Shown: in pieces, positions 1 through 9,058 of the stretch
How positions within the stretch are numbered: the first letter of the stretch is position 1
Layout: every line of letters starts with the position of its first letter
Origin: Proteobacteria bacterium UBA6908
GTDB taxonomy: Bacteria; Pseudomonadota; Gammaproteobacteria; Acidiferrobacterales; UBA6901
Direction: 5' to 3'
Length of the DNA stretch: 16,854 bases
Assembly (NCBI GenBank): GCA_002451085.1
Contig: DKBE01000080.1
Coordinates: 3,635-20,488 of the forward strand
Made by a program: the position numbers and the translations under genes
The notes under the pieces: generated by a model
Seen by the model: the letters and a program-made list of their open reading frames with translations, nothing else
What the model was told of the DNA's origin: nothing
Database searches by the model: none

Positions 1-801
1 AGCGACAAATCCTCCGGGGGTGCCGACAGCGGCTTCATGCTGACTGAGGACGAGAACATTGTCGTTGTCGAGTTTACCGTGCAGTACAAGATCAAGGATG
101 CCAGTGACTATCTGTTCAACGTGCGCGACCCGGTATCGACCATCGTCCAGGCGATGGAATCAGCGAGCCGTGAAGTGGTGGGCAAGAGTCAGCTCGACTT
201 TATTATCACCGAAGGCCAGCTCGACGTGTCCGACAAGTCCCAGCGCCTGTTGCAGGAAATCCTCGACCGCTACAAGAGTGGTGTTCAGATCGTCAAGGTG
301 CAAATGCAGAAGGTGACGCCGCCGGAACAGGTCAAGGCCGCGTTCGATGACGCCACCAAGGCGCGTGAAGACGGTGCGCGCATCATCAAGGAAGCTGAAG
401 CCTACTCCAACGATATTATTCCACGCGCCCGCGGCGCGGCCGAGCGTCTCAAGCAGGAGGCCGAAGGCTACAAGGCCAGCGTCATCGCACGCGCTGAGGG
501 TGATGCCCGGCGCTTTTCATCGATCGTCAATGAATACGCCAAGGTCCCGGCCGTCACGCGTGAACGCATGTATCTGGAAACCATGGAGCAGGTGCTGTCG
601 AGTACCACCAAGATCTACGTCGACCAGAAGGGCGGTAACAACATTCTTTATCTGCCACTCGACAAGTTGATTCCGCGCGCGGCCGCGCCCGCCAGTCCGG
701 TTGGCACACTGCAACCGCTTCCGGAGCCGACCGAGTCGGCCACGCCGGCCGGTTTGCGCGAGCGTGTACGCGACAACATGCGTGACCGGGGAGGGCGTTG
801 A
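1..801 (+). CDS. hflK: HflK, SPFH/band-7 membrane protease regulator (5' end missing)
   Basis: The reading frame is open from base 1, so the gene is cut by the window edge: 266 residues of the C-terminal part are visible, without the N-terminal Gly-rich and transmembrane regions. HflK pairs with HflC in a large inner-membrane, periplasm-facing complex that surrounds and modulates the FtsH protease. The visible part shows the SPFH/band-7 core (MLTEDENIVVVEFTVQYKI), then the family segment PPEQVKAAFDDATKARED and the Ala/Glu-rich coiled coil typical of HflK (IIKEAEAYSNDIIPRARGAA). It ends in a Pro/Arg-rich tail. The first in-frame ATG (base 37) is internal, because homologous sequence continues upstream of it. 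The stop TGA at 799-801 lies one base before the hflC ATG, as expected for the hflKC operon. Recognition is from family sequence memory and gene order. Confidence 0.95.
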   Translation, partial: SDKSSGGADSGFMLTEDENIVVVEFTVQYKIKDASDYLFNVRDPVSTIVQAMESASREVVGKSQLDFIITEGQLDVSDKSQRLLQEILDRYKSGVQIVKVQMQKVTPPEQVKAAFDDATKAREDGARIIKEAEAYSNDIIPRARGAAERLKQEAEGYKASVIARAEGDARRFSSIVNEYAKVPAVTRERMYLETMEQVLSSTTKIYVDQKGGNNILYLPLDKLIPRAAAPASPVGTLQPLPEPTESATPAGLRERVRDNMRDRGGR

Positions 802-802
802 G

Positions 803-1690
803 ATGAACCAGAACAAACTCCTGGCCCTGGCGGCCCTGGTGCTGGTGGTCCTGGTGATTGTGAGCAGCACAATCTACACCGTCGATGAGCGCGAAAAGGC
901 CGTGGTCGTGCGTTTTGGTGAAGTCATCCGTTACGACGACAAGCCCGGACTGCACGTCAAAACACCGTTTCTGGACAATGTCCGCTTTTACCCGTCGCTC
1001 ATCCTGACACTGGATGCCGAGCCGCAACAGTTTGCCACGCTCGAAAAGAAATACGTGGTGGTCGACTCCTACGTCAAATGGCGGATCATCGATGTGCTCA
1101 AGTTCTATGTTGCCGTCGGCGGTGACGAAGGCAAGGCACGCGAACGCCTCTCGCAGGTCATCAACAGCGGTCTGCGCGGCGAATTCGGCAAGCGCACGGT
1201 CAAGGATGTGATCTCGGGCGATCGCCGCAAGATCATGGAGCTGCTGAGCGTCAATGCCGATAAGGATGCCAGCGAATTCGGAATTGAAGTGGTGGACGTG
1301 CGCATCCAGCGTGTCGAATTTCCGACCGAAGTACGTGACTCGGTATACCGCAATATGGCGGCCGAGCGCGCACGCATCGCCAAGGAGTTGCGCGCCAAGG
1401 GCGCCGAACAGGCAGAAAAAATCCGTGCCAATGCCGAACGTCAGCGCGATATTACCCTGGCCGAAGCATACCGAGACGCCGAACGCCTGCGCGGTGAAGG
1501 CGACGCACGTGCGATTGCCGTCACCGGACGGGCCTTCAGCGTCAACCCGGAATTCTACTCGCTGTATCGCAGCCTGAATGCCTACCGCGAAAGCTTCAAG
1601 AGCAGGGATGACATTCTGGTCGTGGATCCGAGCGCCGATTTCTTCCGGTATTTCAAGAATCCACGTCGTGGCGCTTCGACAGCACAATGA
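803..1690 (+). CDS. hflC: HflC, SPFH/band-7 partner of HflK
   Basis: A protein of 295 residues. It starts with a single membrane anchor (about residues 4-22, LLALAALVLVVLVIVSSTIY), followed by the band-7 domain opening TVDEREKAVVVRFGEV and a charged coiled coil with the HflC-type segments ERARIAKELRAKGAEQAEKI and RDITLAEAYRDAERLRGEGD. HflC forms the HflKC cage around FtsH in the inner membrane. The ATG at 803 is chosen because it places the membrane anchor at the N terminus and lies directly after the hflK stop. An in-frame upstream start at 701 would run inside hflK and add a basic, non-homologous extension. The stop TGA overlaps the ATG of the next gene (ATGA at 1687-1690), implying translational coupling. 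It is somewhat shorter than the E. coli protein (about 334), mostly a family length difference. Confidence 0.96.
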   Translation: MNQNKLLALAALVLVVLVIVSSTIYTVDEREKAVVVRFGEVIRYDDKPGLHVKTPFLDNVRFYPSLILTLDAEPQQFATLEKKYVVVDSYVKWRIIDVLKFYVAVGGDEGKARERLSQVINSGLRGEFGKRTVKDVISGDRRKIMELLSVNADKDASEFGIEVVDVRIQRVEFPTEVRDSVYRNMAAERARIAKELRAKGAEQAEKIRANAERQRDITLAEAYRDAERLRGEGDARAIAVTGRAFSVNPEFYSLYRSLNAYRESFKSRDDILVVDPSADFFRYFKNPRRGASTAQ

Positions 1691-1878
1691 ACTGGCATGA
1701 CCTTGGTCTTGGCATCGCCCTGTTTCTCGTGCTGGAAGGCATCCTGCCGTTCCTTAATCCGCAGGGATTACGTCACATGCTCGAACGAATCACCACGCTG
1801 AACGATGCACAATTGCGGTTTGCCGGTCTGTCCAGCATGCTGCTCGGCCTGTTGCTGCTGTACGCTGTCAATCGTTAA
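1687..1878 (+). CDS. DUF2065 (YjeT-like) small membrane protein
   Basis: A 63-residue protein with two hydrophobic segments: about residues 5-24 (DLGLGIALFLVLEGILPFLN) and 46-60 (FAGLSSMLLGLLLLY). They flank a polar link containing PQGLRHMLERI. This matches the DUF2065/YjeT family, which in many gammaproteobacteria sits directly after hflC and before hisZ or purA. Its molecular role is not known to me; the conserved position suggests a link to the HflKC/FtsH membrane complex, which is inference. The start ATG overlaps the hflC stop by four bases, so it is probably translated by coupling. Confidence 0.9.
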   Translation: MNWHDLGLGIALFLVLEGILPFLNPQGLRHMLERITTLNDAQLRFAGLSSMLLGLLLLYAVNR

Positions 1879-1916
1879 ACCCTATCATCGTCCATCTCCC
1901 GAATTTACGACTTGCC

Positions 1917-3092
1917 ATGAGCGATCAGGACCGTTGGCTGCTGCCAGAAGGAATCGAGGAAATCCTGCCGGACGAGGCACGTCGACTTGAACAGCTGCGA
2001 CGCCGCCTGCTCGACCAGTTCGATGTCTGGGGCTACGAACTGGTTATGCCACCGCTCATCGAGTACCTGGAGGCGCTGCTCACTGGCACCGGCCGTGATC
2101 TGGATTTGCAAACCTTCAAGCTGACCGACCAGCTGACAGGCAGGCTGATGGGGGTGCGCGCTGATATGACGCCGCAGGCGGCGCGCATCGACGCCCACTA
2201 TCTCAAACGCGAGGCCCCGGTACGGCTTTGTTATGTTGGCAGTGTATTGCGAACTCGCCCGGACGTATTCGCCGGTTCGCGGGAGCTGTTGCAGATTGGA
2301 GCCGAATTGTTTGGTCATCCGGGGCCGGAAAGTGACGTCGAGATTGCGGCGCTGATGTTGGCAACGCTTGAAGCCGCCGGTCTGCCTGAGCTGCATGTGG
2401 ACTTGGGCCATGTTGGCGTGTTTCGCGGGCTCGCCACGGCGGCTATGTTGCCGGAATCATTGGAAGGCGAGCTCTTTGACGCCCTGCAACGCAAGGCCCG
2501 TGCCCGGGTCGAATCATTGTTTAATGCTGCTACGATCAAGCCACCCATTCGTAACATGCTGCTGGCATTGCTCGATTTGAATGGCGGTCGGGATACACTG
2601 GCGCGTGCCCGCACATTACTGAAGGAGGCGCCACGCACTGTGCACGAGGCTCTGGATAATCTCGATTCCGTGGCGAACGCCATCGAGCGCACCGGTCGTC
2701 CAGTCTATTTCGATCTGGCCGAACTGCGGGGATACCGCTATTACACCGGCGTGGTATTTTCTGTATTGGCACCGGGACAAGGCCAGGCAGTTGCCCGTGG
2801 CGGACGATATGACGGCATCGGACAAGCCTTTGGACGCGCCCGCGCGGCGACCGGCTTCAGTGCCGACCTGCGTCGCCTGTTGCGGCTCACCGCGGGTAAC
2901 GCCGGGATGGCCGCGGCGATTGTGGCGCCTGGCGACAACGACCCAGAACTGGATCAGGTCATCGCTCACTTGCGGGCACAAGGCGAACGAGTGATTCGGC
3001 GTTTGCCAGGCAGTCCGGTATCCGTCAAGACACTGGGTGGCGATCGTGAGTTGATCCGGCAGAATGGGCAGTGGACCGTTAAGCCGGTCTGA
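1917..3092 (+). CDS. hisZ: HisZ, ATP phosphoribosyltransferase regulatory subunit
   Basis: A 391-residue paralogue of the histidyl-tRNA synthetase catalytic core. HisZ partners the short form of HisG to make the first enzyme of histidine biosynthesis (ATP + PRPP to phosphoribosyl-ATP) and carries histidine feedback control; it does not charge tRNA. Visible are the N-terminal WLLPEGIEEILPDEARRLE, the class II motif-2-like region ADMTPQAAR (82-90), RGYRYYTGVVF (271-281), ARGGRYDG (293-300) and TGFSADL (312-318). The protein ends after a short C-terminal region, with no full HisRS anticodon-binding domain. The gene order hflC-DUF2065-hisZ-purA supports HisZ rather than HisS. No good Shine-Dalgarno sequence precedes the ATG, which lies 38 bases after the previous stop. 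Presence of hisZ predicts a short-form hisG elsewhere in the genome. Confidence 0.95.
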   Translation: MSDQDRWLLPEGIEEILPDEARRLEQLRRRLLDQFDVWGYELVMPPLIEYLEALLTGTGRDLDLQTFKLTDQLTGRLMGVRADMTPQAARIDAHYLKREAPVRLCYVGSVLRTRPDVFAGSRELLQIGAELFGHPGPESDVEIAALMLATLEAAGLPELHVDLGHVGVFRGLATAAMLPESLEGELFDALQRKARARVESLFNAATIKPPIRNMLLALLDLNGGRDTLARARTLLKEAPRTVHEALDNLDSVANAIERTGRPVYFDLAELRGYRYYTGVVFSVLAPGQGQAVARGGRYDGIGQAFGRARAATGFSADLRRLLRLTAGNAGMAAAIVAPGDNDPELDQVIAHLRAQGERVIRRLPGSPVSVKTLGGDRELIRQNGQWTVKPV

Positions 3093-4415
<1,323 letters not shown>

Positions 4416-4443
4416 AGCGGGAAACTTGCTGCGGAAAAAGAAA

Positions 4444-4469
4444 AAGCCGTCATCAAACGATGACGGCTT
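4444..4469 (-). terminator. Intrinsic terminator of tRNA-Leu, possibly bidirectional with purA
   Basis: A perfect 11-base-pair stem (4444-4454 with 4459-4469, arm AAGCCGTCATC) closes on a 4-base loop. Read on the minus strand it is followed by a U-rich run (complement of 4433-4443), an ideal rho-independent terminator just downstream of the tRNA gene. On the plus strand the same hairpin, preceded by an A run and followed by GTGTCTTCT, could also end purA transcripts, though with a weaker U tract. Confidence 0.88.
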
Positions 4470-4477
4470 GTGTCTTC

Positions 4478-4622
<145 letters not shown>

Positions 4623-6923
4623 ATGTCAACGCGAAGACGCAGCAAATCCCGAGGACCACGGCACGATTCGCGCCCGGCCGATCCCATGGCCGAACGCGAA
4701 GCCGTGAAATACGAACACCCGGTTCCCAGCCGGGAAGCGATTCTGGCGCACCTTAAGGACGCCGGCGAACCGCTCAGCTTCAGTGAACTGACGAGTGCGC
4801 TCGAGATCCAGGGTGAACGAGATCTGGATGCCATCGGCCGCCGGCTGCGCGCCATGGAGCGCGATGGCCAGCTGCTCAAGAACCGGCGAGGCCAATACGG
4901 TTTAATTGACCGCATGGACATGGTCACCGGGCGGGTGATCGGCCACCCGGAAGGCTTCGGTTTTCTGGTACCGGATGCCGGCGGTGATGACTTGTTCCTC
5001 AGCCCGCGCGAAATGCGCATGGTGTTGAACGGCGATCGCGCCGTGGCGCGTGTCAGTGGCCTTGACCAGCGCGGACGCATGGAGGGCGTGATCATCGAAG
5101 TGCTGGAACGTGCTCACAAGACCGTAGTTGGCCGTTATGTCTCCGAGAATCATGTTGGTTTTCTCGTCCCCAGCGACAAGCGCATCAACCAGGATATCCT
5201 CGTCCCGCGTGACGGCGCCGGTGATGCCAAAAATGGCCAGATTGTGGTGGCGGAAATCACCGAACATCCGACTCGTCGCAGCCAGCCAATTGGCAAGATT
5301 GTCGAAGTGCTGGGCGACCACATGGCGCCCGGTATGGAGATCGAAGTCGCGATACGTGCCTACGACCTGCCACATGTCTGGCCGGAAGACGTGCTGACTG
5401 AAGTGTCGGGATTGACTCCGCAGGTTCCTGAGGATGCCAAGGAAAGTCGCGAAGACCTGCGTGAGGTGCCACTGGTCACCATCGATGGCGAGGACGCGCG
5501 CGACTTCGATGATGCCGTTTATTGCGAGCGGGTTGGCAAGGGCTACCGGCTGATCGTGGCCATCGCCGACGTTTCCCACTATGTCAAAACCGGCACGGCG
5601 CTCGATCGCGAAGCAGTGGCGCGCGGAAACTCGGTGTATTTTCCGCAGAATGTGATCCCGATGCTGCCGGAGATTCTTTCAAACGGGTTGTGTTCGCTCA
5701 ATCCACTGGTCGACCGGTTGTGCATGGCCTGCGAGATGGAGATCGACGCCCGTGGCGAGATCCAGGAATTTCGCTTCTTCGAGGCGGTCATGCGTTCGCA
5801 AGCGCGCCTCACCTATACCAAAGTAGCGGCCATGCTGGTCGACAACGACACCACACTGCGCCAGGAATATGCGCCACTCGTCCCGCATCTCGAGAACCTG
5901 TATGCGCTCTACAAGGTGCTGAACAAGGCCCGCCAGGCACGCGGCGCCGTCGACTTCGAGCTGCCGGAAACCAGGATCATCTACGACGCACAGCGCAAGA
6001 TTGACCGTATCGTGCCGTTGCAGCGCAATGATGCGCACAAGCTCATCGAGGAATGCATGCTGGCCGCCAACGTGTGCGCCGCCGAATTCCTGGTGAAGAA
6101 AAAGGTGCCGGCACCATTCCGCATACACGCCGGCCCGCCAGCCGAAAAGCTCACGGCCCTGCGCGAGTTCCTGTTTGAACTCGGCGTCCAGCTTGGCGGT
6201 GGCGATGAACCCAGGGCCAGGGACTATGCCAAGCTGTTGACCTCGCTGGGCGATCGCCCGGATGCACGCCTGATCCACACCGTGTTGCTCAGAAGCCTCA
6301 GCCAGGCCATCTACAGCCCGGACAACATCGGCCATTTCGCGCTTGGTTTTGAAAACTACACACACTTCACCTCGCCGATTCGCCGCTATCCGGACCTGCT
6401 GGTGCACCGCGCCATTAAGGGGATTGTCCGCCGCGAGCCCATCCAGGACACGATTGAAGCGGTCAAGAACCTGACTGACCACCTCTCGATGACCGAACGG
6501 CGCGCTGATGATGCAACCCGTGAAGTGACTCGCTGGCTCAAGGCCGAGTTCATGATGGACAAGATCGGCGAGGAATTTGATGGCCTCATCAGCGGAGTGA
6601 CCAGCTTCGGAATTTTTGTCGAGTTGGCCGAGGTGTATGTCGATGGGCTGGTGCACATCACGTCGCTCGGTCAGGACTACTTTCACTTTGACCCGGCCAA
6701 GCACCGTCTGCTGGGTGAGCGCACCCGCCAGAGTTTCCGGCTCGGCGATCGGGTGCGCGTGAAAGTCGCGAAGGTCAATCTGGATGAAGCCAAACTCGAC
6801 TTTGAGCTGGTTGGCGTCAGTGCGCGTCCCCCACGACATCCGGAAAAAACCGAGCGGCGCGACCGCCGTGAGCCTGGCGGCAAACGGGGATCGAAGCGAC
6901 GCCGGACAAAAAAGAAACGTTAA
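4623..6923 (+). CDS. rnr: Ribonuclease R (RNase II family 3'-5' exoribonuclease)
   Basis: A 766-residue processive exonuclease that degrades structured RNA, including rRNA fragments and tmRNA-tagged transcripts. Domains in order: basic N terminus, winged-helix HTH_12 (about 35-95), cold-shock/OB domains (about 97-260), RNB catalytic domain (about 270-600), S1 domain (about 649-731), and a Lys/Arg-rich tail ending SKRRRTKKKR. The catalytic motif TIDGEDARDFDDA (286-298) holds the four metal-binding Asp residues 288, 294, 296 and 297 with the same spacing as E. coli 272/278/280/281. HFTSPIRRYPDLLVHRA (581-597) is the other RNB signature. The HTH and basic tail separate RNase R from RNase II. The ATG at 4623 fits the family start. 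rlmB follows after one base, so the two are co-transcribed, as in E. coli. Confidence 0.97.
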   Translation: MSTRRRSKSRGPRHDSRPADPMAEREAVKYEHPVPSREAILAHLKDAGEPLSFSELTSALEIQGERDLDAIGRRLRAMERDGQLLKNRRGQYGLIDRMDMVTGRVIGHPEGFGFLVPDAGGDDLFLSPREMRMVLNGDRAVARVSGLDQRGRMEGVIIEVLERAHKTVVGRYVSENHVGFLVPSDKRINQDILVPRDGAGDAKNGQIVVAEITEHPTRRSQPIGKIVEVLGDHMAPGMEIEVAIRAYDLPHVWPEDVLTEVSGLTPQVPEDAKESREDLREVPLVTIDGEDARDFDDAVYCERVGKGYRLIVAIADVSHYVKTGTALDREAVARGNSVYFPQNVIPMLPEILSNGLCSLNPLVDRLCMACEMEIDARGEIQEFRFFEAVMRSQARLTYTKVAAMLVDNDTTLRQEYAPLVPHLENLYALYKVLNKARQARGAVDFELPETRIIYDAQRKIDRIVPLQRNDAHKLIEECMLAANVCAAEFLVKKKVPAPFRIHAGPPAEKLTALREFLFELGVQLGGGDEPRARDYAKLLTSLGDRPDARLIHTVLLRSLSQAIYSPDNIGHFALGFENYTHFTSPIRRYPDLLVHRAIKGIVRREPIQDTIEAVKNLTDHLSMTERRADDATREVTRWLKAEFMMDKIGEEFDGLISGVTSFGIFVELAEVYVDGLVHITSLGQDYFHFDPAKHRLLGERTRQSFRLGDRVRVKVAKVNLDEAKLDFELVGVSARPPRHPEKTERRDRREPGGKRGSKRRRTKKKR

Positions 6924-6924
6924 G

Positions 6925-7668
6925 ATGCAGGATGAATCGGTTGGCGGCTGGCATGCCGTGCTGGCGCTGCTCAAGCAGGCGCCAGAGCGGGTGCTGTCGA
7001 TATATATCGATCGCGGTCGGAAGGGTCCCCGTCGCCAACAACTGCTGGAGGCGGCACGTGTCGCCGGAGCGAGCGTTGAAGAAACTTCCGGCGAGGCGCT
7101 TGATCGGCTCGCCGGGCATGACCATCACCAGGGCGTGGTCGCACGCTGCCGACCGGCCGTCGAACGCACCGAGGCCGAATTACCGTCATTCCTTGAGGCC
7201 CTGCAGGAACCGCCGTTTCTGCTGGTCCTGGACGGTATTCAAGACCCGCACAATCTCGGCGCCTGCCTGCGGAGCGCCGATGCGGCCGGTGCCCATGCCG
7301 TGATTTTGCCGCGCGACCACAGCGCCCCGATGACTGCCGTGGTGCGCAAGGTGGCCAGTGGCGCCGCCGAGACAGTACCGCTGTTCCGCGTAACCAATCT
7401 GGCCCGCACCCTGGAGACCCTCAAACAAACCGGGATATGGCTGGTGGGGGCATCCGGCGAGACTGACCAGGATCTCTACGATATCGATTTACGCGGCCCG
7501 TTGGCCCTGATCCTGGGCGCGGAGGGGGAGGGTCTGCGGCGACTGACCCGCGAGGCCTGCGACCATCTGGCGCGTATTCCCATGGCCGGCACAGTCGAAA
7601 GCCTGAACGTCTCGGTTGCGACCGGTATTTGCCTGTTCGAAGCCGTCCGTCAGCGCCGTCGTGCCTAG
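6925..7668 (+). CDS. rlmB: 23S rRNA (guanosine-2251-2'-O)-methyltransferase RlmB
   Basis: A 247-residue SpoU-class (SPOUT) methyltransferase that methylates the ribose of G2251 in 23S rRNA using SAM. The N-terminal substrate-binding domain (about 4-76, with GWHAVLALLK and HHQGVVARC) leads into the knotted catalytic domain: motif 1 LVLDGIQDPHNLGACLRSAD (100-119, Asn110), motif 2 LILGAEGEGLRR (195-206), and motif 3 IPMAGTVESLNVSVATG (218-234). I take the ATG at 6925, one base after the rnr stop, because it gives the RlmB N terminus; longer in-frame versions would overlap rnr. Length compares with 243 in E. coli. Its expression probably depends on rnr transcription and coupling. Confidence 0.95.
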   Translation: MQDESVGGWHAVLALLKQAPERVLSIYIDRGRKGPRRQQLLEAARVAGASVEETSGEALDRLAGHDHHQGVVARCRPAVERTEAELPSFLEALQEPPFLLVLDGIQDPHNLGACLRSADAAGAHAVILPRDHSAPMTAVVRKVASGAAETVPLFRVTNLARTLETLKQTGIWLVGASGETDQDLYDIDLRGPLALILGAEGEGLRRLTREACDHLARIPMAGTVESLNVSVATGICLFEAVRQRRRA

Positions 7669-7676
7669 CCTCCGGC

Positions 7677-7705
7677 TTGCCAGCATTCCGGAAAGCCTTT
7701 AGAAT
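7677..7705 (+). promoter_or_regulatory. Sigma70-type promoter of the rpsF operon
   Basis: TTGCCA (7677-7682) and TAGAAT (7700-7705) are separated by exactly 17 bases, each a 5-of-6 match to the consensus. The expected start of transcription is near 7712. It lies just after the rlmB stop and 112 bases before the rpsF ATG, so it serves the ribosomal protein genes. Confidence 0.75.
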
Positions 7706-7715
7706 TCGCGCCCTT

Positions 7716-7737
7716 AAGCCCGGTCCACGCCGGGCTT
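7716..7737 (+). promoter_or_regulatory. GC-rich hairpin at the 5' end of the rpsF leader
   Basis: The arms AAGCCCGG (7716-7723) and CCGGGCTT (7730-7737) pair perfectly around a 6-base loop. The hairpin begins about five bases after the predicted transcription start and is followed by CCTTGCC, too poor in T for a strong terminator. It could stabilise the mRNA 5' end or weakly end read-through from rlmB; which of these applies is not visible. Confidence 0.5.
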
Positions 7738-7741
7738 CCTT

Positions 7742-7793
7742 GCCTCACCGGCCGTGCCGCCAATAGGGTCGATTGACCCCGGTTACGGGAGGC
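7742..7793 (+). promoter_or_regulatory. Candidate S6:S18 autoregulatory leader element
   Basis: In many bacteria the S6:S18 complex binds a structure in the rpsF leader that has an asymmetric internal loop with a conserved CCG. Here GCCTC (7742-7746) can pair with GAGGC (7789-7793). An inner hairpin GGGTC-GATT-GACCC (7766-7779) is followed directly by CCGGTTACGG on the 3' side of the internal loop. Placement about 25 bases before the rpsF ATG fits. The fold was drawn by hand and not energy-checked, so this is a candidate only. Confidence 0.4.
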
Positions 7794-7816
7794 TATACAG
7801 CCAGAAGGAGCGTTGC

Positions 7817-8212
7817 ATGCGTCATTACGAAGTCGTGTTTATGGTACATCCGGACCAGAGCGAGCAGGTTCCGGCCATGATCGAGCGTTACCGCTCGATG
7901 ATCGAAGGCGGGCAAGGCAAGATCCACCGCCTCGAAGACTGGGGCCGCCGCCAGCTGGCCTACCCGATCAACAAGATCCACAAGGCCCACTACGTGCTCA
8001 TGAACATCGAGTGCGGCCAGGACACCCTCAACGAGCTCGAAACCGCGTTCCGTTTCAATGACGCCGTGATTCGTTCGCTCACCCTTGTCCGCAAGGATGC
8101 CGTCACCGCGCCGTCACCGCTCGTGAAGGAGAAGGAAGAAGAGGCCCGCGGCGAGCGTCGCGAGCGCTCCGACGAAAACCCCGACGAGAGCATCGAGCCC
8201 GTGCAGGCCTGA
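7817..8212 (+). CDS. rpsF: 30S ribosomal protein S6
   Basis: A 131-residue protein, the same length as in E. coli, that binds the central domain of 16S rRNA as a pair with S18. The start [18 protein letters not shown] and the core [20 protein letters not shown] are diagnostic. The C-terminal tail beyond about residue 100 is acidic and variable ([19 protein letters not shown]), as in other gammaproteobacteria. The ATG at 7817 is preceded by AAGGAG (7805-7810) with a six-base gap, which rules out the longer in-frame start at 7754. It is the first gene of the rpsF-rpsR-rplI group behind the promoter at 7677. Confidence 0.97.
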   Translation: MRHYEVVFMVHPDQSEQVPAMIERYRSMIEGGQGKIHRLEDWGRRQLAYPINKIHKAHYVLMNIECGQDTLNELETAFRFNDAVIRSLTLVRKDAVTAPSPLVKEKEEEARGERRERSDENPDESIEPVQA

Positions 8213-8254
8213 GGCCGCACGGTACAACCGGATTCCTGACAGGAGCAAGATTTT

Positions 8255-8485
8255 ATGGCCCGCCAATTTTTTCGCCGCAAGAAGTACTGCCGATTCACCG
8301 CCGAAGGCGTCACCGAGATCGATTACAAGGATCTCAACACCCTGAAGCAGTACGTAACCGAAACCGGCAAGATTATCCCGAGCCGCAACACCGGCACCAA
8401 GGCCCGCTACCAGCGCCAGCTGACGCGCGCCGTGAAGCTGGCCCGCTTTCTGGCGCTGCTGCCGTACGCCGACACGCACCGCTGA
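8255..8485 (+). CDS. rpsR: 30S ribosomal protein S18
   Basis: A 76-residue basic protein that joins S6 on the 30S platform. [39 protein letters not shown] and [16 protein letters not shown] are close to E. coli S18 across the whole length. AGGAG at 8241-8245 is the ribosome site. The single Cys12 is the usual lone cysteine and does not by itself form a zinc motif. It follows rpsF by 42 bases and precedes rplI by 33, so no DUF2232 membrane gene lies between them, unlike in Pseudomonas. Confidence 0.97.
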   Translation: MARQFFRRKKYCRFTAEGVTEIDYKDLNTLKQYVTETGKIIPSRNTGTKARYQRQLTRAVKLARFLALLPYADTHR

Positions 8486-8518
8486 TCGCCGTTACCGACT
8501 GAACACGAGGAATTTACG

Positions 8519-8968
8519 ATGGATGTCATTCTGCTTGAGAAAGTGCGCAACCTCGGCAATCTCGGCGACCAGGTGAAGGTGCGCGCCGGTTTTGGCCGCA
8601 ATTACCTGATTCCGCAGGGCAAGGCCGTGATCGCCAATGCCAAAAACAAGGCGGCCTTCGAAACTCGCCGCGCCGAGCTCGAGAAACACGCCGCCGAGGA
8701 ATTAACCAAGGCCCAGACGCGCGCCGAGAAGATGAGCGGCGCCACCGTCCAGATCCTGTCCAAGGCTGGTGAAGAGGGGAAACTATTCGGTTCGATCGGC
8801 ACAGCCGATATTGCCGAGGCCATGACCAACAGTGGTTTCCCGCTGGAACGCGCCGAGATCCATCTGCCGTCTGGTCCGATCAAGGCCGTCGGTGACTATG
8901 AAATCCCGGTCAGCCTGCATACCGAAGTCAACTTCAAGATTCACGTCTCGGTGGTCGCCGAGAAATAA
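8519..8968 (+). CDS. rplI: 50S ribosomal protein L9
   Basis: A 149-residue protein (same length as in E. coli) that binds 23S rRNA at the base of the L1 stalk and helps maintain reading frame. The N-terminal domain MDVILLEKVRNLGNLGDQVK and VRAGFGRNYLIPQGKA (about 22-37) is followed by a long connecting helix rich in Ala, Glu and Lys (about 41-75), then the C-terminal domain with LFGSIGTADIAEA and EIPVSLHTEVNFKIHVSV. A GAGG site at 8507-8510 lies eight bases before the ATG. It is the last ribosomal gene of the group. Confidence 0.97.
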   Translation: MDVILLEKVRNLGNLGDQVKVRAGFGRNYLIPQGKAVIANAKNKAAFETRRAELEKHAAEELTKAQTRAEKMSGATVQILSKAGEEGKLFGSIGTADIAEAMTNSGFPLERAEIHLPSGPIKAVGDYEIPVSLHTEVNFKIHVSVVAEK

Positions 8969-9015
8969 TTGCAGTACAGTTGAACATCGACTCGGCGGCA
9001 CCAGACCGCCGGCAA

Positions 9016-9032
9016 GGGCGGCCCAGCCGCCC
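9016..9032 (+). repeat. Inverted repeat between rplI and dnaB
   Basis: GGGCGGC (9016-9022) and GCCGCCC (9026-9032) form a 7-base-pair, all-GC stem with a 3-base loop. No T run follows, so it is not a standard intrinsic terminator. It may dampen read-through into dnaB or simply reflect GC-rich spacer. It sits 26 bases before the dnaB ATG, upstream of its ribosome site GGAGGTG (9050-9056). Confidence 0.5.
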
Positions 9033-9058
9033 CTGCACAACGATTCCGCGGAGGTGAG

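Noticed and set aside
554..1687. Long minus-strand open frame opposite hflK/hflC
   Set aside because: It is a shadow of GC-rich coding sequence: its protein shows no recognisable domain, while the plus frames match HflK and HflC.
1917..3092. hisZ as a histidyl-tRNA synthetase gene
   Set aside because: The protein lacks a full C-terminal anticodon-binding domain and lies in the usual hisZ position before purA.
5679..6974. Long minus-strand open frame (431 codons) opposite rnr
   Set aside because: It is antisense to the RNase R catalytic and S1 domains and shows no recognisable domain.
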